DNA of 12,160 bases, taken from Desulfuromonadaceae bacterium. Its GTDB lineage: Bacteria; Desulfobacterota; Desulfuromonadia; Geobacterales; Pseudopelobacteraceae. Made by a program: the position numbers and the translations under genes. Positions 7,514-12,160 of the stretch are shown piece after piece; position 1 is the stretch's first letter, and the number at the start of each line of letters is the position of its first letter. Location: assembly GCA_028686145.1 (NCBI GenBank), contig JAQUCQ010000061.1, forward strand, positions 1 to 12,160, given 5' to 3'. Under the pieces are notes generated by a model that was not told the DNA's origin, searched no databases, and saw only the letters and a list, made by a program, of their open reading frames with translations.

Positions 7514-8823
7514 AGACTTTCCCCTTTCCCTACTATCACATAATTGCTTCCAGCTGACACTTTAACATGATCCTTGACTCTGGCTGCGGCAGTGGCAATT
7601 TCGGCAGCCTGAGCATAATCACCCGGGCGGCAAATTAGTGCGGCAATAGAAATTGAAATCAGGGGAAACGTGCGCGGCACCCCGTAACGATCGACGCCTT
7701 CAATAGCCCCGGCACGCCGGTCTTCCTCCGAATAGTGTGCCGGAACAAATGCGTCAACGGCTCTGATTACCTCCTTGCAGGCCGCCTCAGCCTTGTCAGC
7801 ACTGATAATGACTACAAAATCATCACCGCCGATATGACCGACGAAGGCATCCGGATCACACAAACACTTGACAGCCTCATAAATTACTTTGCCGCAATCT
7901 TTGAGTACTTCGCTGGCTTTGATATAACCATAACGATCATTGTAAGACTTGAAATTATCCAGATCCAGATAACACATCGCAAAAACGACCTGATTTCGCA
8001 AGTGCCGATTGATAACCCGCTCGATAGCAATATTGCCCGGTAATCTGGTTAGTGGACTGGCATCAAGACTAATCTGTTCAAGCTCCTTAAGCCGCACGGC
8101 CATCTGCCGAAAATCATTTGATAGCGCCCCGATTTCGTCGCCCGATGAAATCCCCGGATCATGGTCAAAATCTCCAGCAGAAAACCGGTGAGTAGCATGC
8201 TGAAGCTTTCCGATCGAGCTGGCAAAAGAATACACCATCCACCCTGCAACCAGAAAAGAAATGATAACACCGGCACACGCGAGGCCTAGTGACCAGGTAA
8301 CCGTTTTCTCTTCACTAATATCAGACTGGGCCAACTTCCGTGACAAATCCAGCCGTTGGTCTTTACTGATGTTATCGATAAGCATGGAGATGTCGTCTAT
8401 TGATTTCTTCATGGCGGATGCGTCAGAAAATTTACCGGCAAACAGCCGATCTGCAAGCATCGCATAATGGGTATAGCCGGACTCAAGAGCAGCAACAGCA
8501 GGTTTTTTATTAACCTCCCTGAGCTTGAGCAGCATGCGACGAAACTCATCCGAATTATGATCATGGATAACACGGTATTCAGGTTCCTTTAAAATCCTGA
8601 AACGCCCCGTCAATCGCTCCTGCGCGATCATCAGTTCATGCAACCTGATGATTATGGTCGCGGCCTTGAGATCTTTACCGGCTATTTCCTGTTCCATCCG
8701 GTGCATGGCGCTCAAGCCTGATATGGAATAAACAAGGGCCGCCAGCAGGCAAACACCTGAAAGCACAAAACTGAATATTAATTTTTTAACCAGTGACATT
8801 CTAAATGGCCTGGACGGTGCCAT
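7510..8823 (-). CDS. Membrane HAMP-GGDEF protein (probable diguanylate cyclase)
   Basis: A 437-aa signalling protein. TM1 is at about 13-35; a mostly helical 140-residue periplasmic segment like a four-helix-bundle ligand sensor follows; TM2 is at about 177-199, HAMP at about 200-252 and GGDEF at about 255-435. The signature is GGDDF (332-336) instead of GGDEF. The metal and substrate motif YLDLDNFKSYND (285-296, Asp287) is intact. The usual D-x-LT at the domain start reads SPLTRLPGN. No RxxD inhibitory site precedes the signature, so product inhibition through a canonical I-site is not expected. Cyclase activity for c-di-GMP, or another cyclic dinucleotide, is likely but unproven because of the variant signature. 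The ATG at 8823 has GGAGGAAG upstream. It overlaps the downstream lipoprotein gene. Confidence 0.88.
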   Translation of the reverse strand: MAPSRPFRMSLVKKLIFSFVLSGVCLLAALVYSISGLSAMHRMEQEIAGKDLKAATIIIRLHELMIAQERLTGRFRILKEPEYRVIHDHNSDEFRRMLLKLREVNKKPAVAALESGYTHYAMLADRLFAGKFSDASAMKKSIDDISMLIDNISKDQRLDLSRKLAQSDISEEKTVTWSLGLACAGVIISFLVAGWMVYSFASSIGKLQHATHRFSAGDFDHDPGISSGDEIGALSNDFRQMAVRLKELEQISLDASPLTRLPGNIAIERVINRHLRNQVVFAMCYLDLDNFKSYNDRYGYIKASEVLKDCGKVIYEAVKCLCDPDAFVGHIGGDDFVVIISADKAEAACKEVIRAVDAFVPAHYSEEDRRAGAIEGVDRYGVPRTFPLISISIAALICRPGDYAQAAEIATAAARVKDHVKVSAGSNYVIVGKGESL

Positions 8824-8858
8824 AGCATTCTTCCTCCGACAAAATTCAAAACGAATTC

Positions 8859-8887
8859 ATTTTAGTACACACTGACACCAATTGCAA
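8859..8887 (-). promoter_or_regulatory. Candidate sigma70-type promoter for the GGDEF-lipoprotein pair
   Basis: On the minus strand TTGCAA (8887-8882) and TAAAAT (8864-8859) are spaced by exactly 17 nt. Matches to consensus are 4/6 and 5/6. Initiation near 8852 would give a leader of about 29 nt containing the GGAGG site. Confidence 0.6.
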
Positions 8888-9100
8888 CGAACTGAATACT
8901 AGAGGGTACAAGAAGTGTCCACACTGCACCTCTGCTGTTCTGAAATTGTCAATGACTCACGTTCCAAAGAAAGATACTTCTTCCACTGACCTGATAGTTC
9001 CTTTGCTGGTCTTTCCACTCGGTTTTATGAGAATTATACGGTATATCTAAGTCGGCATTTGAACCGACAGTAGAAATATCAGCTAATTGAGAACATTTTG
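8888..9100. other. Intergenic region between two divergent promoters
   Basis: No convincing coding frame. The only structure noted is a short inverted repeat, GTCGG and CCGAC around 9052-9069, too weak to call. The stretch separates the promoter of the GGDEF gene from that of the small plus-strand gene. Confidence 0.5.
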
Positions 9101-9127
9101 TTGAATTCTTCAGAAAGAATGTTAGAT
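9101..9127 (+). promoter_or_regulatory. Candidate sigma70-type promoter for the 68-aa gene
   Basis: TTGAAT (9101-9106) and TAGATT (9123-9128, within one base of the listed end) are separated by 16 nt. Both match consensus at 4/6. Transcription from about 9135 would give a roughly 50-nt leader to the ATG at 9185. Confidence 0.45.
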
Positions 9128-9184
9128 TGTAAAAAACACATTCAATTAACCTGTTAAAAACGTTTGAAGCTTCAAGGAGTTTTC

Positions 9185-9391
9185 ATGGCCGGATATGAAC
9201 AAACCTTCCTGGAACAGATAACAAACATCCACGGCGTTGATTTTTCAACGTGGTCTGGCTGGGAAAAGTTGATGCAGTGGACACAGCGACAGGCATGGTC
9301 AAAGGATTTTCTCGGAAATGACAAGATTCCAGCACGTTTTCTGTATCCGACCACTCTGGCAGAGGAGTTGACTAAATATCTGGGCGGATAA
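9185..9391 (+). CDS. Unrecognised Trp-rich small protein (68 aa)
   Basis: I do not recognise this protein. The ATG at 9185 is chosen because AAGGAG lies 6 nt upstream; the frame stays open 21 nt further to a TTG at 9164, but that would put the Shine-Dalgarno inside the gene. The 68-aa product has no signal peptide, membrane segment or cysteine. It contains four tryptophans in 16 residues (W23, W26, W32, W38) in a segment reading STWSGWEKLMQWTQ, and looks largely helical, ending in YLGG. It is monocistronic: its own promoter candidate lies upstream and a strong terminator begins about 30 nt after the stop. The combination of good initiation and termination signals makes it a real gene. A small soluble adaptor is possible, but nothing shows its function. 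Confidence 0.75.
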   Translation: MAGYEQTFLEQITNIHGVDFSTWSGWEKLMQWTQRQAWSKDFLGNDKIPARFLYPTTLAEELTKYLGG

Positions 9392-9422
9392 TGCTTCTCT
9401 CCTTTTCGGGACAAACGTAAAA

Positions 9423-9460
9423 ACAGCCGACACATTTGAAATGTATCGGCTGTTTTTTTT
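9423..9460. terminator. Bidirectional intrinsic terminator
   Basis: Arms 9423-9435 and 9441-9453 pair over 13 bp with one mismatch (ACAGCCGACACAT against ATGTATCGGCTGT) around a 5-nt loop. Eight T follow on the plus strand and five T on the minus strand. It serves the 68-aa gene from the left and the carbonic anhydrase gene, whose stop is at 9479, from the right. Confidence 0.92.
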
Positions 9461-9478
9461 AGATCTACTATCTAAAAT

Positions 9479-10207
9479 TCATTTCAGCAACGATACGGTG
9501 CCATCATCAAGGTCATACTTGGCAGCGACAATTTTTAATTTTTTTGCATCTACCAGATGTTTGAGTATTTTTGACTGTTTGGTCAGTGAGGCAGCAACAG
9601 ACTTGGCATTGGCATCAACAACGCACTCTACAAACGCATCTTTCTTCGTCTCGGCACATTTTGCGTCACCCCTGCAACCTTCACATTCTTTTGCCGCATT
9701 CTTGATATTTGGAGCAATTGCTTTAACAATAGCATCAATGTTTGCGCTGCCGGTGCCCTTTCCTTTCGCCCCAACAGCAGCGGTCACTGCACCGCACCTT
9801 TCGTGGCCAAGCACCATGACTAACGGCGATCCAAGATGTTCTGCCGAGTATTCAATGCTTCCAACTACGACCGGATCCGTGACATTTCCGGCGACACGAA
9901 TAACAAAAATCTCTCCTAGTCCTTTGTCAAAAACAATCTCGGGCGGTACGCGTGAATCGGAACAGGTCAGAATTATGGCATACGGTTTCTGAGAATGTGC
10001 CAGGCTGGTACGACTGGCGCTGTCACTTAAGGTACCACCGGTCATACGATTTTCTATAAATCGCTTATTACCATCGATAAGCTTTTGCAACGCCTCATCG
10101 GGCGTTATTGCCGCCCCCTGACTTGCAGCAGCATACGCCAAGCTTGTTACGGCCACGACAAGTCCGAAAACAACAATAATACTTTTCCAAATACAATTTT
10201 TAATCAT
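9479..10207 (-). CDS. Secreted beta-class carbonic anhydrase
   Basis: A 242-aa zinc enzyme interconverting CO2 and bicarbonate. The N-terminus is a Sec signal peptide: basic residues, a hydrophobic core at about 10-23, and AYA|A with cleavage after residue 26, so the enzyme is periplasmic. Zinc ligands are Cys82 in TCSDSR (with the Asp84-Arg86 dyad), His135 and Cys138 in GHERCGAV. FVIRVAGN (101-108) and GSIEYSAEHLG (116-126) are typical of the family. An unusual insert at about 175-195 holds four more cysteines (CEGC, C184, C195), which could form disulfides in the periplasm. AGGGGG lies about 7 nt before the ATG. The gene is monocistronic with its own promoter and shares a terminator with the convergent small gene. 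Confidence 0.94.
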   Translation of the reverse strand: MIKNCIWKSIIVVFGLVVAVTSLAYAAASQGAAITPDEALQKLIDGNKRFIENRMTGGTLSDSASRTSLAHSQKPYAIILTCSDSRVPPEIVFDKGLGEIFVIRVAGNVTDPVVVGSIEYSAEHLGSPLVMVLGHERCGAVTAAVGAKGKGTGSANIDAIVKAIAPNIKNAAKECEGCRGDAKCAETKKDAFVECVVDANAKSVAASLTKQSKILKHLVDAKKLKIVAAKYDLDDGTVSLLK

Positions 10208-10237
10208 TACGCTACCCCCTGCTTATATTTTAGCGCA

Positions 10238-10265
10238 AGTGTAATGGCTCTTAAAGGTATGTCAA
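10238..10265 (-). promoter_or_regulatory. Promoter of the carbonic anhydrase gene
   Basis: On the minus strand a perfect TTGACA (10265-10260) and TACACT (10243-10238) are separated by 16 nt. The -10 matches 4/6. Transcription would start near 10231, leaving a 24-nt leader with the AGGGGG site. Confidence 0.65.
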
Positions 10266-10315
10266 TACCATGTATGAATGTTTTTGCCAGATTAACCACT
10301 GTGCATCAATAGTTC

Positions 10316-10344
10316 TTGACGTTTAACTCTACCTGAATTATAAA
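10316..10344 (+). promoter_or_regulatory. Promoter of tRNA-Leu
   Basis: TTGACG (10316-10321) and TATAAA (10339-10344) are spaced by 17 nt, each matching consensus at 5/6. The expected start near 10351 is 5 nt before the mature tRNA. Confidence 0.8.
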
Positions 10345-10355
10345 TAACAGCTCTT

Positions 10356-10441
10356 GGCGGAGTGGTGAAATGGTAGACACAGCAGACTCAAAATCTGCCG
10401 AGGGCAACCTCATGCCGGTTCGAGTCCGGCCTCCGCTACCA
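10356..10441 (+). tRNA. tRNA-Leu (anticodon CAA)
   Basis: An 86-nt class II tRNA with encoded CCA. The acceptor stem GGCGGAG pairs with CTCCGCT through a first G-U pair, followed by discriminator A. The D-arm has GGTAGAC. The anticodon stem GCAGA/TCTGC encloses CTCAAAA, giving anticodon CAA, which reads UUG. A long variable arm with GAGG-GCAA-CCTC and a T-arm CCGG-TTCGAGT-CCGG complete the fold. It is a single tRNA gene with its own promoter and terminator. Leu tRNA genes are common integration sites for mobile elements, and the DNA to the right looks accessory. No second copy of the tRNA 3' end was seen in the window. Confidence 0.97.
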
Positions 10442-10473
10442 AATTCGTAATAAGATATGCTTATTTTTTATTT

Positions 10474-10519
10474 AAAACCCATTTTTGCCACAGCTTAACT
10501 GTGAAAAAAGTGGGTTTTT
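10474..10519 (+). terminator. Long terminator hairpin after tRNA-Leu
   Basis: A nearly continuous 20-bp hairpin: AAAACCCA at 10474-10481 pairs with TGGGTTTT at 10511-10518, a T-run pairs with an A-run, and CACAG (10489-10493) pairs with CTGTG (10499-10503) around CTTAA. Two mismatches interrupt it. A T-run ends it on the plus strand. The AT-rich flanks could also let it act on the minus strand. Confidence 0.8.
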
Positions 10520-10730
10520 GTGTTTCAGAAGCTCTACACCGTGGCAATGACCGTTGAAAAACGAGGGAACAAACTTTATATTGTAAATTGATCTGGAAAA
10601 ACTTTAGTGGTTGCCAGCAGTAAGGGGCAACTGCCGAAGTGGATGGCAACCCTATTATCTTGGGGCTGAACGATTATCTATCAAAGTAGTAGCTGTCATG
10701 CCTGAAACTGAAGAAAAACAGGGGAAGTAG
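10520..10730 (+). promoter_or_regulatory. Promoter and structured 5' leader of the 129-aa gene
   Basis: A strong sigma70-like promoter, TTGAAA (10554-10559), 17-nt spacer, TATATT (10577-10582), matches consensus 5/6 in each box. Transcription from about 10589 gives a leader of about 142 nt. The leader contains a hairpin: outer arms GGTTGCCA (10609-10616) and TGGCAACC (10644-10651), inner arms GCAGT (10617-10621) and ACTGC (10630-10634). A further CCC...GGGG pairing is possible just after it. It matches no riboswitch class I know. Short frames inside the leader include a 10-codon ATG frame whose TAG (10728-10730) directly touches the ATG at 10731. Confidence 0.55.
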
Positions 10731-11120
10731 ATGATAATCAAATCAGCAAAAAAACCATTGGCGTTGGAACACAGCATTGACAAGTCTAAAACCACCGTCA
10801 ACAACCCTAATGATAATTTTGTATTTGATCAAACTAAGTTCGATTCTGAAACAGCTTCTGATCTTCAATCAACTTTTAAAGCGTTCTGCTACGAAAATTT
10901 TGACGAGGTACCAAAGGATCAGCCCAAAGATGCATCCGTATTAGAAGAAGGATTCTCAAAATCAGCACGTGTGAAGTTTATGATCACAAAGAAGGATGAG
11001 GCTGACCTTCGCAGACTTGGTTATAATAAAGAACAAATCAATAAACTCAAACCGCAAGAGGCTGTAGATATAATCCAAGCTGGCACGAAATTGAACCATC
11101 CATCGGTCAAGAGTAAGTAG
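10731..11120 (+). CDS. Unrecognised 129-aa protein, accessory-region type
   Basis: I cannot name this protein. The N-terminal 75 residues are polar, rich in Asp, Lys, Asn and Ser and probably partly disordered. The C-terminal part, about 80-118 (KFMITKKDEADLRRLGYNKE and then QINKLKPQEAVDII), resembles a short helical module seen at the ends of proteins from plasmids and integrated elements (LGY-x-I-x-x-L-x-P-x-E-A). That resemblance is from memory and is weak. There is no signal peptide or membrane segment. The ATG at 10731 follows GGGGAAG and a TAG of a tiny upstream frame. Base use is visibly more AT-rich than in the genes left of the tRNA. It is the first gene of a likely operon with the IHF-like gene 52 nt downstream. 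Confidence 0.65.
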   Translation: MIIKSAKKPLALEHSIDKSKTTVNNPNDNFVFDQTKFDSETASDLQSTFKAFCYENFDEVPKDQPKDASVLEEGFSKSARVKFMITKKDEADLRRLGYNKEQINKLKPQEAVDIIQAGTKLNHPSVKSK

Positions 11121-11172
11121 GGTTCATAATTTAAATTCAGATGCGGGATGAAATAAATCGTGTGAGGGGCAA

Positions 11173-11448
11173 ATGACAAAGATTGATATCGTTGAAAAAA
11201 TCAGTAATCAACTAGGATTTACAAAAAAAGCAGCATCAGACTATTTGGAATCAGTTTTTGCACTCATGAAAGAAACTCTTGCATCTGGTGAGGATATTAA
11301 AATTTCTGGTTTTGGTAAATTTGAGATCAAAAAGAAGAAAGACCGAAGGGGAAGAAATCCTGCCACTGGTGATTCGATAATTATTGAAGCTCGTAAGATT
11401 TTGACCTACAAATCAAGTACATTATTGAAAGCAAGGATCAATGGATAA
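11173..11448 (+). CDS. IHF alpha-like DNA-bending protein
   Basis: A 91-aa nucleoid-type protein of the HU/IHF family. MTKIDIVEKI at the N-terminus, KISGFGKFE (43-51) and the DNA-intercalating arm RGRNPATG (59-66, Pro63 at the tip) place it with IHF alpha rather than HU. The length is typical, and no key residue is missing. GAGGGG lies close (3 nt) before the ATG. It follows the 129-aa gene in the same direction and probably shares its promoter. Its AT-rich coding and its place beside a tRNA, decayed genes and an insertion sequence suggest an accessory copy rather than the housekeeping ihfA, which normally sits after pheT. A role in site-specific recombination or element regulation is possible, but that is inference. 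Confidence 0.9.
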   Translation: MTKIDIVEKISNQLGFTKKAASDYLESVFALMKETLASGEDIKISGFGKFEIKKKKDRRGRNPATGDSIIIEARKILTYKSSTLLKARING

Positions 11449-11453
11449 TATAA

Positions 11454-11784
11454 GCCACTTCCAGAGCTGAGTTGTATCGTGTAAACAAGCTGTTCAGCAA
11501 ATTCTGTAAGGGTCGTATCCCTCCAGACGTTAGGGATCAGATCAAAAGGTGAGATTGCTATTGAATCTGGTGCTGGTCTGAAGTTTGTACAATATCTCAC
11601 ATCAATTATTTCCATGATCTCACATCCACAACCAGTTCCAGAAGAATTCAATGTGAAGTGCAGGTGCAGACCGAAGAGGAAACCGTGTAAAGGCATTATT
11701 ATAGGTGGAACTGCCCATTGATATTGTGTTGCAGCGGACGGCCTGATTTTAAATAAACGAGCAGACAAGCATTGGAATGTTGTT
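11454..11784 (+). pseudogene. Decayed small gene: frameshift plus in-frame TGA, Cys-containing C-terminus
   Basis: Two overlapping plus-strand frames read as one damaged gene. Frame one (11454-11552) encodes AELYRVNKLFSKFC and then GRIPPDVRDQIKR before TGA; this resembles the start of DUF3024-like proteins. Frame two (open from 11485) continues GEIAIESGAGLKFVQYL and reaches VKCRCRPKRKPCKG, then TGA at 11719-11721 inside GTAH*YCVAADGLILN, and stays open afterwards into the HDOD frame. The TGA falls where TGG (Trp, giving H-W-Y-C) would suit a zinc-ribbon-like protein. No ATG and no Shine-Dalgarno precede the first frame. A shift near 11545 would join the parts. The family identity is a memory-based resemblance. 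Decay is the simplest reading, with sequencing error as the alternative. Confidence 0.5.
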
Positions 11785-12036
11785 ATGAAAATCAGAGACC
11801 AGAAACAAAACATACTGAATCTATTGCTTACTCAGCCAATAGACATACCCGTTTTTCATGAAGTGGCATTGCGGTTGCTACAAATGATGAACGGCAACAC
11901 TTACAGAATTGAAGAAGCAATAAAATTAGTAAATGAAGATACTGCATTAGCAGCTGAAATGCTTAAACATGCAAACTGTGCCTACAATTCAGGCAAGACT
12001 CCAATTACCACCATTAAGCATGCTATTATTAAATAA
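11785..12036 (+). pseudogene. Truncated HDOD-domain protein
   Basis: An 83-aa frame starting at ATG 11785 encodes only the first third of an HDOD domain, which normally spans about 200 residues. Recognisable elements are IPVFHEVALRLLQMM (21-35), LVNEDTALAAEMLKHAN (48-64) and PITTIKHAII (73-82). In intact proteins HAII is followed by a K/R-L-G motif; here the frame hits TAA directly after HAIIK. About 37 nt later the coding end of an IS3-family transposase appears on the other strand, so insertion-related truncation is likely. The start has only a weak GGA upstream, and the frame is continuous upstream with the damaged gene at 11485-11784. HDOD proteins act in bacterial signalling and motility control; this fragment is unlikely to function. 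Confidence 0.7.
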
Positions 12037-12041
12037 GCTAC

Positions 12042-12072
12042 TGACGGTTGTCTAGACAGAAATTCGATAAAT
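12042..12072. repeat. Possible terminal region of an IS3-family element
   Basis: Past the stop of the transposase fragment, reading outward, the minus strand ends ...TGTCTAGACAACCGTCA, with a perfect palindrome TGTCTAGACA (12049-12058). Ends of the form TG...CA are typical of IS3-family inverted repeats. The exact boundary, placed at 12042, is a guess because the other end is outside the window. Confidence 0.3.
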
Positions 12073-12159
12073 TTAAGTTTGGTCAAGCCCAGTTTGAATG
12101 TCCGTGTTCTTTGAAAGATCAACCAATTCAAGAAGACCGTTAAAGTATACCTCCGCCGG
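12073..12159 (-). mobile_element. C-terminal end of an IS3-family transposase (OrfB), partial
   Basis: The minus strand encodes 28 residues before TAA at 12073-12075, entering from the right edge. They begin PAEVYFNGLLELVD and end TGLDQT. PAEVYF is the hallmark C-terminal motif of IS3-family DDE transposases, where it follows RPH-x-SLG-x-x-T, presumably just beyond the window. The family normally ends soon after this motif, so the tail of about 22 residues is slightly long. Only this end is visible, so whether the element is intact is unknown. It points away from the truncated HDOD gene, consistent with the element having inserted there. Confidence 0.7.
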
Positions 12160-12160
12160 G

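Noticed and set aside
9050..9069. Short inverted repeat GTCGG...CCGAC as a terminator or operator
   Set aside because: Only 5 bp of pairing and no T-run follows on either strand.
9164..9184. Upstream TTG start that would extend the 68-aa protein by 7 residues
   Set aside because: It would place the AAGGAG site inside the gene. ATG at 9185 has ideal spacing.
10543..10590. Short frame reading MTVEKRGNKLYIVN, reminiscent of the start of tyrosine integrases, beside a tRNA gene
   Set aside because: It stops after 14 codons, no further integrase similarity follows in any frame, and the same bases form a near-consensus promoter (10554-10582).
10609..10651. Integron attC site or known riboswitch as an explanation for the leader hairpin
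   Set aside because: The arms do not fit the attC core GTTRRRY/RYYYAAC. The sequence lacks the conserved elements of the GEMM-I class common in Geobacter and of other classes I could recall.
11406..11813. Minus-strand open frame of 135 codons
   Set aside because: It overlaps the end of the IHF-like gene and the plus-strand remnant that shows recognisable motifs. It has no ribosome binding site and no recognisable domain.
1..12160. A CRISPR array or further cas genes to go with the Cas6-like protein
   Set aside because: No regularly spaced direct repeats and no other Cas motifs were seen on either strand.

Overview
The window looks like a chromosomal segment of a Desulfuromonadales/Geobacter-type bacterium. 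The best taxonomic clues are a frdCAB-type succinate dehydrogenase/fumarate reductase with a single five-helix cytochrome b subunit, a secreted beta carbonic anhydrase, a membrane GGDEF protein, and a phosphomutase of the 'proposed homoserine kinase' family. This assignment is inferred from gene content only.

Minus-strand block, 5732 to 1. A sigma70-like promoter (5704-5732) precedes a 25-codon small ORF with a strong Shine-Dalgarno, then frdC, frdA and frdB. The frd genes are tightly coupled: a 10-nt gap between frdC and frdA, and a 1-nt stop/start overlap between frdA and frdB. The operon ends at a strong intrinsic terminator. Directly below it lie a stand-alone Cas6-like RAMP protein, with no CRISPR array or other cas gene in the window, and a phosphomutase that runs off the left edge.

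Central block, 5867 to 10265. tgt (queuosine synthesis) is on the plus strand. It converges with a lipoprotein gene only 3 nt away. The lipoprotein gene overlaps the upstream gene for a two-TM HAMP-GGDEF protein, and that pair has its own promoter. Next is an unrecognised Trp-rich 68-aa gene with its own promoter, then a shared bidirectional terminator, then a convergent beta carbonic anhydrase with a signal peptide and a near-consensus promoter.

Right block, 10316 to 12160. A tRNA-Leu(CAA) has a near-consensus promoter and a long terminator hairpin. Beyond it the DNA becomes visibly AT-richer and looks accessory. A strong promoter drives a transcript with a roughly 140-nt structured leader, an unrecognised 129-aa protein and an IHF-alpha-like protein. 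Then come a decayed small gene (frameshift plus in-frame TGA), an HDOD domain cut short after 83 residues, and the C-terminal end of an IS3-family transposase entering from the right edge. This is consistent with a tRNA-proximal accessory region damaged by an insertion sequence.

The observations most worth following up are the orphan Cas6-like gene below the frd terminator, the small ORF ahead of frdC, the structured leader at 10583-10730, and the decayed cassette at 11454-12160.
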